This document shows, piece after piece, positions 9,178 through 20,890 of a DNA stretch of 64,000 bases (position 1 is its first letter; each line of letters starts with the position of its first letter). The notes under the pieces were generated by a model, which saw only the letters and a list, made by a program, of their open reading frames with translations, searched no databases and was not told where the DNA came from. Source of the stretch: Pontibacillus sp. HMF3514 (GTDB lineage: Bacteria; Bacillota; Bacilli; Bacillales; BH030062); NCBI RefSeq assembly GCF_009858175.1, contig NZ_CP047393.1, positions 310,001-374,000 of the forward strand, given 5' to 3'. The translations under genes were made by a program, and so were the position numbers.

Positions 9178-9209
9178 TTGCATATTTTCGAAGAATTCAT
9201 TATTATAAT
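9178..9209 (+). promoter_or_regulatory. Vegetative promoter of groES-groEL
   Basis: TTGCAT (9178-9183) serves as -35. The -10 is TATTAT (9201-9206, 17-bp spacer), merging into TATAAT (9204-9209). The CIRCE operator begins 8 bases further on, so HrcA would cover the transcription start. Confidence 0.75.
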
Positions 9210-9216
9210 AAATGTG

Positions 9217-9243
9217 TTAGCACTCAGGTTATGAGAGTGCTAA
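9217..9243 (+). promoter_or_regulatory. CIRCE operator (HrcA binding site)
   Basis: Perfect TTAGCACTC - 9 bases - GAGTGCTAA inverted repeat between promoter and groES, the standard heat-shock operator of Firmicutes chaperone operons. Confidence 0.98.
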
Positions 9244-9294
9244 TAAATCAGATTTGAAAACCAATTAAAGACCAATTTGAGGAGGGTGTCTGAT

Positions 9295-9579
9295 TTGTTA
9301 AAGCCACTAGGTGATCGTATTGTAATTGAGGTAGTTCAACAGGAAGAAAAAACAGCAAGCGGTATCGTTCTTCCGGATTCTGCTAAAGAAAAGCCTCAAG
9401 AAGGAAAAGTTGTTGCTGTAGGTTCTGGACGTGTAACAGAAAACGGAGAAAAGGTTGCACTTGAACTTTCTGAAGGCGACCGCATCATCTTCTCGAAATT
9501 CGCAGGTACCGAAGTAAAATACGAAGGTACAGAGTACTTAATTTTACGTGAAAACGATGTACTAGCTGTAATTGGTTAG
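9295..9579 (+). CDS. groES: Co-chaperonin GroES
   Basis: 94-residue subunit of the heptameric lid that caps GroEL. The sequence begins [13 protein letters not shown], contains [22 protein letters not shown] (mobile loop region) and ends [16 protein letters not shown], almost the same as B. subtilis GroES. The start is TTG at 9295; a longer in-frame reading from 9277 would begin inside the ribosome binding site GAGGAGGGTG and is rejected. It is the first gene of the CIRCE-controlled operon, 61 bases before groEL. Confidence 0.98.
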   Translation: MLKPLGDRIVIEVVQQEEKTASGIVLPDSAKEKPQEGKVVAVGSGRVTENGEKVALELSEGDRIIFSKFAGTEVKYEGTEYLILRENDVLAVIG

Positions 9580-9625
9580 AAATATAATTAAAAATGTGCG
9601 TTTTATTCAATATAGATAACTCTAA

Positions 9626-11275
<1,650 letters not shown>

Positions 11276-11283
11276 TAGTCGCT

Positions 11284-11310
11284 CAAACCCTTGATATGAG
11301 TGGGTTTTTA
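11284..11310 (+). terminator. Probable terminator after groEL
   Basis: AAACCC and GGGTTT form a short stem with an 11-base loop and a T-rich 3' side, eight bases after the groEL stop codon. Confidence 0.55.
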
Positions 11311-11328
11311 AGTAAGATGAGAGTGAAA

Positions 11329-11349
11329 TGCTAACATTTTGCTAACATT
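11329..11349. repeat. Tandem direct repeat at the core/island junction (possible attachment-site element)
   Basis: TGCTAACATT occurs twice, separated by one T, between groEL and the first integrase. Short direct repeats next to an integrase gene often are arm or core sites. I found no perfect second copy; the loosely similar TGCTAAACATGCTTAACT is at 39840-39858 next to the second integrase. Confidence 0.35.
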
Positions 11350-11356
11350 GAGGTTT

Positions 11357-12568
11357 TTAACGGAGGCTTCTCATTAGTTCGCTGAACTTTTGGGAAGCTT
11401 CTTTTTTCATTTCTTGCGTGACATGGAGGTACACATTTTTCGTTGTTTGATCGTCCGTATGACCAAGACGATCCATGATTTGTTCAAGCGATACACCAGC
11501 TTCAGCAAGAAGTGACGTATGTGTGTGTCTCAAACTGTGTGGTGTTAAATCTTCATTTAGACCTGCAATTTTAAGGAGCCTTTTCATGTGGTCTCGAACG
11601 TTTTTGATTACAATAGGATAACCAAACTGTCGCTCCATCTTTGCAAAGATAAAGTCTTGGTTATAGTAATCATTACCTAATTGTTCAATGACTTTATTCT
11701 GAACCTTCTTATGCTCCTTCAAAGCATTAATGACATCTTCATCCACAACAATTTTTCTTCTCGATTTTCGGGTCTTCGGTGGGAGTAATTGATACTCTAA
11801 GGCGTTATTATTCGGATTGTAGTACGTCTTGGTAATACTGATCGTGTGGTTTTTGAAGTCTACATCCTTCCACTTGAGAGCAACTAACTCACCAACCCTT
11901 ATTCCGGTATAAGCGAGGATCAAAAACACCAGGTCATCATGCTCGAGTCCATGAATTCCGGCTGTTTCTAAAAATAAGGCAAGCTCTTCTTTTTCAAGAT
12001 ACTTTGGAACTTCCTCCTCTTCTAACTGTTCAATCGTTTTCTTATCCTTCTTTACATAAGCAAACTCAGTAGGGTCCTTCTTAATTAGCTCCAGTTCTAG
12101 AGCCTTCCGAAAAATCATCCTTCCTGTTCGGTTGATGCCCTCTCTTGTACTATCAGAATAACCTTGTTCCTTTAAATCGTTTAGAGCATCTTGATACATC
12201 TTTCGTGTGATATCTTTTAATTTTAATTGAGCAAAGTAGGGTAACAACTTTCCGATTTCATGAAGACGGACTCTAATGGTTCCAGGCTTTACATCTTTAG
12301 AATCGCTGTAGATGGGAAGCCATTCTATTGTAAATTCGCTGAAGGTTTTATCAGATTCCTCTAAATAAGTTCCTTCGTTTACTTCATGAATTAGAGCGGC
12401 AGCAGCAGCTTCAGCTTCCTGTTCCGTATTAAAACCACTCTTTGTCTTCTGCTTTCTCTTTCCGGTGATTGGATCGATTCCAATATCAATGGTGAAAGCC
12501 CACTTTGATCCACAAGTGCATTTTTTCTTTTTGCATTTACAGCCTCTTCTGTAGAAATGTCCTTTCAT
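11357..12568 (-). CDS. Phage/ICE-type tyrosine integrase (island integrase 1)
   Basis: Site-specific recombinase of about 403 residues. The N-terminus is Cys- and Lys-rich (CKCKKKKCTCGSKWAFTID), an arm-binding domain, followed by a SAM-like core-binding domain. The catalytic domain shows TGIRVGELVAL (first Arg), TPHSLRHTHTS (H-x-x-R), LGHTDD (His) and KNVYLHV (nucleophile Tyr), so it looks intact. The start is taken at the ATG at 12568 with GTGAGG upstream; in-frame GTG 12580 and ATG 12574 are alternatives. It is a clear paralogue of the integrase at 39853-41070 on the same strand. Its stop codon faces groEL, as expected of an integrase at the left end of an inserted element. Confidence 0.92.
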   Translation of the reverse strand: MKGHFYRRGCKCKKKKCTCGSKWAFTIDIGIDPITGKRKQKTKSGFNTEQEAEAAAAALIHEVNEGTYLEESDKTFSEFTIEWLPIYSDSKDVKPGTIRVRLHEIGKLLPYFAQLKLKDITRKMYQDALNDLKEQGYSDSTREGINRTGRMIFRKALELELIKKDPTEFAYVKKDKKTIEQLEEEEVPKYLEKEELALFLETAGIHGLEHDDLVFLILAYTGIRVGELVALKWKDVDFKNHTISITKTYYNPNNNALEYQLLPPKTRKSRRKIVVDEDVINALKEHKKVQNKVIEQLGNDYYNQDFIFAKMERQFGYPIVIKNVRDHMKRLLKIAGLNEDLTPHSLRHTHTSLLAEAGVSLEQIMDRLGHTDDQTTKNVYLHVTQEMKKEASQKFSELMRSLR

Positions 12569-12740
12569 TCGCATCCTCACTTTCTAAAATTTTTTGTTGC
12601 TCGAAGTACATTATTGCCAAATACAATATCAAGAATTCATTTAGCTAATTCAAGATGACTAAAAACAAAAATTAGAGAAAGGTTTTTTGTGTCGCAAATC
12701 ATCCCGTTTGGAAAGCTAATTATTGATTAAATGGTTTATT

Positions 12741-12756
12741 ATCTTGAATTCAAGAT
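12741..12756. promoter_or_regulatory. Perfect 16-bp palindrome, operator-like
   Basis: ATCTTGAATTCAAGAT is a perfect palindrome. It resembles MarR/MhqR-type operators of Bacillus (ATCTCGAATTCGAGAT as I remember it) and shares its half-site with the R repeats further right. The regulated gene is not obvious. Confidence 0.45.
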
Positions 12757-12766
12757 TTCAAGATTA

Positions 12767-12802
12767 GGGCCATTATGTTGAAGACTTGAATTCGAGATAA
12801 TG
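12767..12802 (-). repeat. R-like repeat in inverted orientation
   Basis: On the minus strand this reads CATTATCTCGAATTCAAG and continues into TCTTCAACATAATGGCCC, so its left part equals the R consensus while the GGGCGC core is replaced. CATTAT and ATAATG form palindromic ends. A partial relative is at 32095-32132, after R copy 9. Confidence 0.6.
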
Positions 12803-12868
12803 TAAAGGAAAAAGAAGATTTATACTTCCAAAAGCTTTAAATTCTCTTAACAATTGAAGAAATAAATT

Positions 12869-12901
12869 AGAGGTGCTTGGTTTTTCAGTACCTCTTTTTC
12901 T
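12869..12901 (+). terminator. Intrinsic terminator in the gene-free gap before the RHS gene
   Basis: AGAGGT and ACCTCT pair and are followed by TTTTTCT. No gene of recognisable size precedes it. The gap 12581-13057 otherwise holds only the palindromes listed separately; a short untranslated transcript is possible. Confidence 0.5.
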
Positions 12902-13057
12902 AATGGATAACTTTAATTATAAATCCAATTTAATCCTACAGATGAAGAATTTTTGTATTTATTAAGAAATTGGTCCATTTTACAATATAGTATCAGAGAG
13001 GTTACATAACTTGTAATCTTTTTAATATTTGTAACACAACAACAAGGAGGAAACATC

Positions 13058-16000
13058 TTGAGAAGTTTTAGGAAGTTCATAAGTTTATTTATGATCATGG
13101 CTTTACTAGTTCAATACATACCAAATCAAGTATTGGCAGAAAGCAATATTGTAGAGCCGCCACATGATACGACCGTGGAGGACCAAAATCAAAAGTCCGA
13201 TATTGTCGGTGAGATTAAAGAAAAGCGGGAAAAAAATGTTAAACACTTTTTAAAAGAAGATTTAACTTATGAAGCCGCTGTATATAAAAAACCCGTTCAC
13301 TATAAAGAAAACGGTGAATGGAAAGATATTGATAACTCTTTAGAAGAAGTTATGAATTCAAACAATAAAACCGTTTTTATAAACAAACAAAATGATTATA
13401 AAGTTCACTTAGCTAATAATTCAAATGCGAATAAGTTAGTAACGATTAAAAAAGATGGCTACGAAGTGTCCTGGTCATTGAACAATACACTAAATGTAAA
13501 AGCTTCAGTAAGACCGGAGGATCAGGAACTATTAGATGGTCTAGATAAAAATGAACGTAGGAAAACCCTCACGAACCTTAAATCGATCGTTGATTATAAG
13601 GGGATTTTCACAAATATTGATCTATCTTATGAGGTATTACCGGAGAGTGTAAAAGAAAATATTATTTTACAAAAACCTGTAGATTCTCCTGAGTTTTCCT
13701 TTACTTTAAACTCAAAAGGCCTAATCGCCAAACTAAAAGAAGATAATACAATTATGTTCTTTGATGAAACACAACCGAATACTAAAATATTCGAAATGGA
13801 AGCCCCTTTTATGTATGATGCTACGGGAGCTTTATCGAAAGATATATCGGTTGATTTAACTCAAAATAAAAAACATGAATATCAATTAACTGTTAAACCA
13901 AGTCAAGAATGGTTATCCGATAGCTCAAGAGAATATCCAGTAACGATTGACCCAACATTAAGTACATCCTTAGATTCAACCAAAATTTATGATAACCATG
14001 TTTCAGAAGGTTATCCAAACACCAATTATATCACGAGTGTGATTAATAAAACGGGATATGGATCTTCGTCAGGACGAAATCGTACATTTATAAAGTTTGA
14101 CCTACCAGAATTAAGTACCGGTCACTATATCACAACAGCCTATTTCCGTTTATTCCCTTATTCCTATAAAAATACAGGCGCTCAAGTAAATGTGCATAAG
14201 GTTAAGGAAAGCTGGGATACCAATACCATTACATGGGCAAATCAACCACAACATAACGAATCAGTTGTAGATTACCAGATGATTGACGGGGATGATTACT
14301 ACGATTGGGATATCACAGAAATTGCCCAAGAATGGTATAGCTCTAGTAATAATAATGGTTTGATGCTCAAAAATAAAGATGAGAATGCGAATTATACAGA
14401 TTATGTTTCATCAGATACGTCATCCACGTATGAAAATATCCGCCCACAAGCTGTATTCCAATATCAGAATAATTCAGGTTTAGAGAATTATTGGACATTC
14501 CATGCTCATGGAGTTGGGGGAGCTGGTACGGGGTATATCAATGATGCCAATGGGAATTTAGTATTTATTCGAAATGATATGTCCTACAGTAGTGAAAGAA
14601 TGCCAGTGAGCATTAAGCACGTCTACAATAGTAACGATAAACAGAAGTATATAGGGTATGGACCAGGATGGCGTTTAAACTTAACGCAAACTGTTGAATA
14701 TCAAGAGATTGATAACACAAGTTATTATGTGTATACAGATGAAAATGGTTCAAAGCACTATTTAAAGAAGGAGTCAACGAATACCTACAAAGATGAAACG
14801 GGCTTGAACTTAACGTTAACGGTTGACTCTGCATCTACAGATAAACGTTATGTAATTGAAGATAAGAAAGATAATCAACTTAGCTTTAATTCAAACGGGA
14901 AATTAAAATATATCGAGGATTCTGATGGAAATACCATTAAGCTGTTCTATAGTAATTCAAGGTTATCCGAAGTACAAGCAGGGACTAATCATACGTTCAC
15001 ATTAAATTACTACTCAAATAACCAATTAAAATCCATTACGGATGAAGACAACAAAGTAACCACTATTGATTACGCAAGCAATAGTCTAACTATTACTTCA
15101 CCGGATGGTAAGACAGCAACCTACACGTACGATAATCAAAACAATTTGGATTTTGTAAAAAATTCAGATGGTTATCAAATGGATTATTCCTATTATAATG
15201 CCAGCCCTTATCGTGTTAAAAAGATTGAAGAAAAGCACGTAGATTCCTCAGGTGAAACATTAGGGAAATATTTGAACATCGAATACCAAGAAAACCAAAC
15301 AGTATTTACAGACTATCGAAATAAGCAAAACATCTATCAGTTCAATGATTATGGAAACACTGTTTCTATTCAAAACGATCGTGGGTATGCAAAGTATTTC
15401 GATTATAATGAAACTCCTGGTGTAAACAAAAATAAGTTAACAAATCAATCTAAACTACAGAGATTATCCATGAACCATATAATGAATCATAATATTGAAC
15501 AAGATGGAAATTGGGATGCACTTAGCTGGAGTGGATCAACAGCTAACTTAAGCTTAACATCTGAAGCTAGTTATATTGGAAATCGTTCTTTGAAAATTGA
15601 TAAAACGAATCAAACGTCACGTCACTATTATTCTCAAGCTGTAACTCTAGAAAGAGGGAAAACCTATACCTTCTCTGGATATATAAAAACTGAGAATATG
15701 ACTGAACTGAACAATAAAGGTGCTTCATTAGTGGCTACGTACCAAGATGATAATGGGAACTGGATCGATAAAGAAGGTCAATTTATCAATGGTACAAATG
15801 GTTGGAAACGATATGAAATGAGCTTTACATTGTCGGAGAATGCTGCTAGTAATACGGTTAATGTTCGACCAAGTGTAATACAAGAGTCCGGTGTAGCTTA
15901 TTTCGATGCTCTACAAATAGAAGAAGGGCATACGGCAAACCGTTATAACCTAATAGAAAATACGGATGTATCAAAAGGAAGTGGTACTCCAACATACTGG

Positions 16001-19000
16001 ACGGAGAACACTCATAATGGTACTGAGGATCAGTTGAAATCATTAAAGGATACAGGTGAACCCTTACCTCCTGAACCATTAGATGAAAGTGTATATCAGG
16101 TTAAAGGAGAACACGATAAACGGAAGTTTATCTCTCAAACCGTTATTGTATCAGGTGAAAAAGATGATGTATTAGTATTTGGGGGCTGGGCAAAAGGAGA
16201 TTCAGTACCGTTAGATGGAAGACGTTTCTCTTTAGAAGTTGGTGTTAAACGTAATGACGGAACGTATCAATGGAAGCGAGTAAACTTTAATCAAGACTCA
16301 CCACAATGGCAGTATCTCTCAGGCAAAGTAATCACGGATGCTGCTTACCAATCGGTGACATTATATGCGGAGTATTACTACAATGAAAACACAGCTTACT
16401 TCGATGGATTGCAGTTGTACCGTGAGCCTTTCAGTACAAGTTATCAATATGACTCAGAAGGAAATATCCAGTCAACCAAAGACTTAAATGACAAAAAATC
16501 AGAATTTAAGTTTGATGGAAATAACGATTTAATTGAGTCGGTTGACCCGAAAGGTAGTAAGTTTGAGTATGATTATGATGACGATACAAATGATGATGGC
16601 AAAACGAAACACCACCTTGAAAGTGCAACATCTGCGACGAATGTGAAGTATTCCTTTCAGTACGACAGTAATGGAAATGCAACAAAGTCAACAGTTGGTG
16701 ATGACTTTCTCTATAAAAGATCATACACCTCATACAGCCAAAGTGGTCATTATCTAACAAATTTAGCCAACCCAACTGGTAACTCCTATACGTTCAATTG
16801 GAATGAGTCTGCTGATGAGTTAGATCAAGAAACCGATCCTAAAGGAAATGTGAAATCGTATCAATACGACGATAGCAGCCGTATCACAAATGTCACAAAA
16901 GGAAACTCAAGTAATACGTACACATACGAAAATGGTCGTATTAAAACAGTTGCTCATAATACTGATGTCGATTCTCAAACCGATGATGATGTCACGTACA
17001 CTTTCTCCTATGATCAATTTGGAAATAAAACCAACGTAAAAGTTGGTAATCAAACACTTGTTACCAAGAACTATGAACAATACACGGACGCAAATGGGAA
17101 TGTGATTCATACTGGGAGGCTAGAAAGTACAGAGTATCAAAGAGATGTTGGGGTTACTGATAACATCAGCTATCAATATAACGCTGATAATCAAGTGACC
17201 GACCTTTCTTTAAATGGAATCAGCCAATATCAGTACTCTTATAACCGTTCTGGATTACTTGGCTATCACAAAGACTTAGTAAATGTTCGTAATTATCATT
17301 ACTATTATGATCTTTCGGATCGTTTGAGCCGTGTAACCACGAGTGATGGGTTTAGTAAGTTCTACGAGTATGGCAAGAATAATCAACTCGAAGCATTTAC
17401 AGAGGTAACGTCATCAAATGATAGTTATCAAACATCCTATCGTTATGACAGAGATAACAGAGAAAAGAATGTTTCCTTTACACGCTTACCAGGTTTTGAA
17501 GATACGGAATACTTCCAATTAAATGGAGGCTTAAAAGGTTCTAAAGGAACAAATCCAAAGAGTCATGAGGATACGTATGAAAAAGATACGAATGGAAAGT
17601 CTGTTTTAGCTGTTTATGAAACAACAACAAACTTATTAGATAACCCTTCCTTTGAAGAGGCAACGTCATTAAGTAGTTGGTCTACTGCAGACTGGGATGG
17701 TTCTACTGGCGTTTGGCGTGCTGTAAACGATGGTGTTGATGGTGGAACAAGTCTTGAAAATGTGGATGGTGATAATCTCACAGATGGCAGTACGACTAAT
17801 TCAGTAGCTAATCAAGACTATGTATTTTCATCTGAGACCACTTCTTCTAGGGTGTTTACTTTAAGTGCCCAAGCTAAGAGAATAGGAAGTACCCAGCCGA
17901 AACTCTCTATACAGGCATTTGATTCTGCTGGAAACCTGATTTCTGGTTCCTATAGTATCGTCAAGAAGAACATTCCTGAACATGAGTGGACGAAAATTTC
18001 AGAGTCCTTTACGATTCCGAGTGGCACGAAAAGAATAAAAGTCATGGTTCGTACAAGTGTCAAAGACAATGATATTGTTCGATTTGATAATATTCAATTT
18101 GAAGAAAGTCCTTTCTCAAAACCATTTACGAAAAACACAACATCTAAACCTTCTGTTCAGTATGACTTAGGGGTTAGTGATGATGCTGGATCCATGTCAA
18201 TGTGGTTTAAAACGTCTGAACAAGGAACAAAACGTACAATTCTATCCAATAAGGATAGCAGCAATGGTCAACTGAATGTCATTGTGGATTCAGATGATAA
18301 GGTGAAAGTGACGACTGAAGATACAGCTGGTACGATAACACCTATCGTAACAGGGTCAGAAACGATCCAACCGGACCAATGGTATTTTGTTACAGTGAAA
18401 TGGATCAATACAAGTTCAACACTTGATACAACGTTGTTTGTGAATGACGTAAGTTATACTGGAAGTACAAGTGACTTTAAGGACTTTTCCGGTGGAATAA
18501 CAACGTTAGGAAGTAACGAGAACAGTGAGAACATATTAAATGGTCATCTAGAGCAATTCACTTACTCTGATCTTGTATTATCGAATACCTCTGTCCAAGA
18601 GATTCATAACAAGGGTCGAGTAAATACTGTTCATTCTAAATATGATCAAATCGGTCGTTTATCATCAAAAACTGTTGACACAGGAAAAGCTGAGTTTAAA
18701 ACAACGTACACCTATAAGCAAGGAGGATATGGTGCATCCTCAACCACAACATTAATCGATACGCTTAATGTTGGTGGAACTCCTATAACTTATAATTATG
18801 ACGCGAATGGGAACATTATCAACATCACAAAAAACGGACAGACGGTTTCGTATGAATATAACGGACTTAATGAATTAACTCGTGAAAATAATGAGATGCT
18901 AAACCAAACTGTCATTTACTATTATGATGATGGTGGGAACATTCTTGCGAAAGAAATCTATGATTACACCACAGCTTCAAGATCTAATTTAGGTTTGCCA

Positions 19001-20185
19001 AATAGAACCATTGATTATCAGTATGGGGATAGCAATTGGCAGGATAAGCTGACTAAATTTGATGGAAAGTCTATTTCTTACGATTCGATTGGAAATCCAC
19101 TGTCCTATGATGGTTACAGTTATAGTTGGACATTTGGAGACCAACTTCAATCCATCACAGGAAATGGAGTCGATCTATCCTTTAAGTATAATGATTCCGG
19201 CATTCGTACCGAGAAGAAGTCAGAGTCGAATGGCGTAACGACAACGACCAAGTATCGCCTAGAAGGAAATAAAGTCACGTATCAAACCAACGGAACGGAC
19301 GAGATCTATTTCACGTATGATTCTGCGGGAACGCTCGTCAGCATGAATCTAAACGGTGAGGACTACTACTACGTTCGAAATGCTCAAGGGGATATCATTG
19401 GAATCTTAGATGAATCCGGGACAAGAGTAGTTACGTATCAATATGATACGTGGGGCAAAATTGAAGCTATCACAGGCTCCAAAGCTGATACTGTAGGAGA
19501 AAAGAATCCCTACCGTTATCGTGGTTATCGTTATGATTCTGAAACAGGACTATATTACCTGAATGCAAGGTATTATAACCCTGAGTGGGGGCGCTTTTTA
19601 AATGCAGATACTTATGGAGGGAAAGTGGGAAAAATTCTTTCTCATAATGTATTTGCTTATTCATTAAATAACCCAGTTATGTATAGCGATCCTAGTGGTC
19701 AGATTCCGGTTTATTCAGTAGAACAACAATATCAAAATATGATTGATAATAACCCATTAAGTATGTTTTGGCCACTCTTTGAAATAGGTAATACTATTAA
19801 AAGAGGTGCTGTAAAGGGGACTAGTTGGGTTTCTAAGAATGTAAACAAACTAAAAGATAAAGCCTCTAATTTATTGACTAATGTTACAAAATTTAATACT
19901 AAAACCGTAGATGATTTAATTGATGGTGCTAAACCTCTTCAACAAAAAAAATCTACAATATTTCAGAAGTCAGGTGGATATAATCAAGCAGTAAAAGACT
20001 TTAAAGCATTAAAACCTAAAAACGTAAAGCCTATTTTAGAAGATGGTGTAGAAATTGGAAAAAGAGGTAAAATAAATATGAATGGTAATACAGTAGATAT
20101 CAACGTACGCATTAAAAGTTCAGGTAATGACCCAACGATTGAGATTATTAAGCATAAATATGACAGAATAAAATTCCGCTATTAA
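13058..20185 (+). CDS. Secreted RHS/YD-repeat polymorphic toxin (WapA-like) with variable C-terminal toxin
   Basis: Giant 2375-residue contact-type toxin. It opens with a signal peptide (residues 1-28, LFMIMALLVQYIPNQVLA). Near residues 300-470 is a DNRLRE-like beta domain (YFRLFPYSYKNTGAQVNVHK; WDTNTITWANQ). Long YD repeats run from about 570 to 2200, interrupted by carbohydrate-binding-like jelly-roll segments (about 820-965 and 1525-1690) and a LamG-like segment (about 1690-1840). The RHS core ends in YYLNARYYNPEWGRFLNAD and SDPSGQIP near residue 2215. The last 160 residues are AT-rich and unlike the rest; I do not recognise this toxin domain, which ends in a basic TIEIIKHKYDRIKFRY tail. 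The start is TTG with AAGGAGG 7 bases upstream. The immunity gene follows 15 bases later. Confidence 0.93.
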   Translation: MRSFRKFISLFMIMALLVQYIPNQVLAESNIVEPPHDTTVEDQNQKSDIVGEIKEKREKNVKHFLKEDLTYEAAVYKKPVHYKENGEWKDIDNSLEEVMNSNNKTVFINKQNDYKVHLANNSNANKLVTIKKDGYEVSWSLNNTLNVKASVRPEDQELLDGLDKNERRKTLTNLKSIVDYKGIFTNIDLSYEVLPESVKENIILQKPVDSPEFSFTLNSKGLIAKLKEDNTIMFFDETQPNTKIFEMEAPFMYDATGALSKDISVDLTQNKKHEYQLTVKPSQEWLSDSSREYPVTIDPTLSTSLDSTKIYDNHVSEGYPNTNYITSVINKTGYGSSSGRNRTFIKFDLPELSTGHYITTAYFRLFPYSYKNTGAQVNVHKVKESWDTNTITWANQPQHNESVVDYQMIDGDDYYDWDITEIAQEWYSSSNNNGLMLKNKDENANYTDYVSSDTSSTYENIRPQAVFQYQNNSGLENYWTFHAHGVGGAGTGYINDANGNLVFIRNDMSYSSERMPVSIKHVYNSNDKQKYIGYGPGWRLNLTQTVEYQEIDNTSYYVYTDENGSKHYLKKESTNTYKDETGLNLTLTVDSASTDKRYVIEDKKDNQLSFNSNGKLKYIEDSDGNTIKLFYSNSRLSEVQAGTNHTFTLNYYSNNQLKSITDEDNKVTTIDYASNSLTITSPDGKTATYTYDNQNNLDFVKNSDGYQMDYSYYNASPYRVKKIEEKHVDSSGETLGKYLNIEYQENQTVFTDYRNKQNIYQFNDYGNTVSIQNDRGYAKYFDYNETPGVNKNKLTNQSKLQRLSMNHIMNHNIEQDGNWDALSWSGSTANLSLTSEASYIGNRSLKIDKTNQTSRHYYSQAVTLERGKTYTFSGYIKTENMTELNNKGASLVATYQDDNGNWIDKEGQFINGTNGWKRYEMSFTLSENAASNTVNVRPSVIQESGVAYFDALQIEEGHTANRYNLIENTDVSKGSGTPTYWTENTHNGTEDQLKSLKDTGEPLPPEPLDESVYQVKGEHDKRKFISQTVIVSGEKDDVLVFGGWAKGDSVPLDGRRFSLEVGVKRNDGTYQWKRVNFNQDSPQWQYLSGKVITDAAYQSVTLYAEYYYNENTAYFDGLQLYREPFSTSYQYDSEGNIQSTKDLNDKKSEFKFDGNNDLIESVDPKGSKFEYDYDDDTNDDGKTKHHLESATSATNVKYSFQYDSNGNATKSTVGDDFLYKRSYTSYSQSGHYLTNLANPTGNSYTFNWNESADELDQETDPKGNVKSYQYDDSSRITNVTKGNSSNTYTYENGRIKTVAHNTDVDSQTDDDVTYTFSYDQFGNKTNVKVGNQTLVTKNYEQYTDANGNVIHTGRLESTEYQRDVGVTDNISYQYNADNQVTDLSLNGISQYQYSYNRSGLLGYHKDLVNVRNYHYYYDLSDRLSRVTTSDGFSKFYEYGKNNQLEAFTEVTSSNDSYQTSYRYDRDNREKNVSFTRLPGFEDTEYFQLNGGLKGSKGTNPKSHEDTYEKDTNGKSVLAVYETTTNLLDNPSFEEATSLSSWSTADWDGSTGVWRAVNDGVDGGTSLENVDGDNLTDGSTTNSVANQDYVFSSETTSSRVFTLSAQAKRIGSTQPKLSIQAFDSAGNLISGSYSIVKKNIPEHEWTKISESFTIPSGTKRIKVMVRTSVKDNDIVRFDNIQFEESPFSKPFTKNTTSKPSVQYDLGVSDDAGSMSMWFKTSEQGTKRTILSNKDSSNGQLNVIVDSDDKVKVTTEDTAGTITPIVTGSETIQPDQWYFVTVKWINTSSTLDTTLFVNDVSYTGSTSDFKDFSGGITTLGSNENSENILNGHLEQFTYSDLVLSNTSVQEIHNKGRVNTVHSKYDQIGRLSSKTVDTGKAEFKTTYTYKQGGYGASSTTTLIDTLNVGGTPITYNYDANGNIINITKNGQTVSYEYNGLNELTRENNEMLNQTVIYYYDDGGNILAKEIYDYTTASRSNLGLPNRTIDYQYGDSNWQDKLTKFDGKSISYDSIGNPLSYDGYSYSWTFGDQLQSITGNGVDLSFKYNDSGIRTEKKSESNGVTTTTKYRLEGNKVTYQTNGTDEIYFTYDSAGTLVSMNLNGEDYYYVRNAQGDIIGILDESGTRVVTYQYDTWGKIEAITGSKADTVGEKNPYRYRGYRYDSETGLYYLNARYYNPEWGRFLNADTYGGKVGKILSHNVFAYSLNNPVMYSDPSGQIPVYSVEQQYQNMIDNNPLSMFWPLFEIGNTIKRGAVKGTSWVSKNVNKLKDKASNLLTNVTKFNTKTVDDLIDGAKPLQQKKSTIFQKSGGYNQAVKDFKALKPKNVKPILEDGVEIGKRGKINMNGNTVDINVRIKSSGNDPTIEIIKHKYDRIKFRY

Positions 20186-20200
20186 CAGGGGGGAGAAATA

Positions 20201-20599
20201 ATGAGAAAATCTCATTGGCAAAAATGGGAACCTTTTGATGGCTTTCCAAATAAAATATCGCTAGAGTGCCTTTTACAAAATAAGAACGGGTTAAAAATTC
20301 AATTTGAAAGTTATGATGAAAAAAAAATTGATATTGTTTTTGGTTATTCAGCTTTAACATTAAAAGTAACTGATGAAGGTGATATGTTAAAATCAATCAA
20401 TTATTGGTCACAAGAATACGGAAATGATTTTTTTACTTGGCCTGTTTATAAATCAACTAACTCTTCATTTATAAAATGGTTTAATAAAGAAAGCTGTGGG
20501 AAATTTGCAGATGTGACTATAGAGCATTATTTATTTATTACAGAGGATGATATTGTAGAAGTTATCTCAGCTACACCACCACAAATAAATATATACTAG
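20201..20599 (+). CDS. Probable cognate immunity protein of the RHS toxin
   Basis: 132-residue soluble acidic protein, no signal peptide or membrane segment, so it would act in the cytosol. It lies 15 bases behind the RHS toxin with its own GGGGGGAG, the invariable position of immunity genes. Features seen are aromatic-rich strands (EPFDGFPNKISLECLL, SINYWSQEYGND, FIKWFNKESCGKF) and an ending VEVISATPPQINIY. I cannot assign a named immunity family. It shares the AT-rich composition of the toxin's C-terminal domain, which supports transfer of the pair as a unit. Function is inferred from position. Confidence 0.75.
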   Translation: MRKSHWQKWEPFDGFPNKISLECLLQNKNGLKIQFESYDEKKIDIVFGYSALTLKVTDEGDMLKSINYWSQEYGNDFFTWPVYKSTNSSFIKWFNKESCGKFADVTIEHYLFITEDDIVEVISATPPQINIY

Positions 20600-20698
20600 T
20601 GGATTAAACAATAAAATTCCAACAAAATATTGCTCATTCTATTAAGGAATTTCACACTTGAAGTTATTTGTGGGAGATATTAATTCATATTTTATAAA

Positions 20699-20735
20699 GA
20701 GATGTTCCATATTTTTGGGGGCATCTCCTTTTTTG
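20699..20735 (+). terminator. Intrinsic terminator after the toxin-immunity pair
   Basis: GAGATG and its complement CATCTC form a stem (loop rich in T and G) followed by CTTTTTTTG, about 100 bases after the immunity gene. Confidence 0.75.
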
Positions 20736-20890
20736 TAGGAAATTAAGAGAACTTTGTCGAAATGCAGAAAAGAGTATAAAGTGTGTTCATATAACATGTT
20801 TTTTAGCACTCAATGGGATGACAGATGTGGCGAATAAATAAGGAAAAGCTTTGAAGAAAAGTAGAGGTATTATCATACATGAATGAATTT

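Noticed and set aside
9277-9294. Six extra N-terminal residues for GroES
   Set aside because: They would be encoded by the ribosome binding site itself; known GroES starts at MLKPLGDR.
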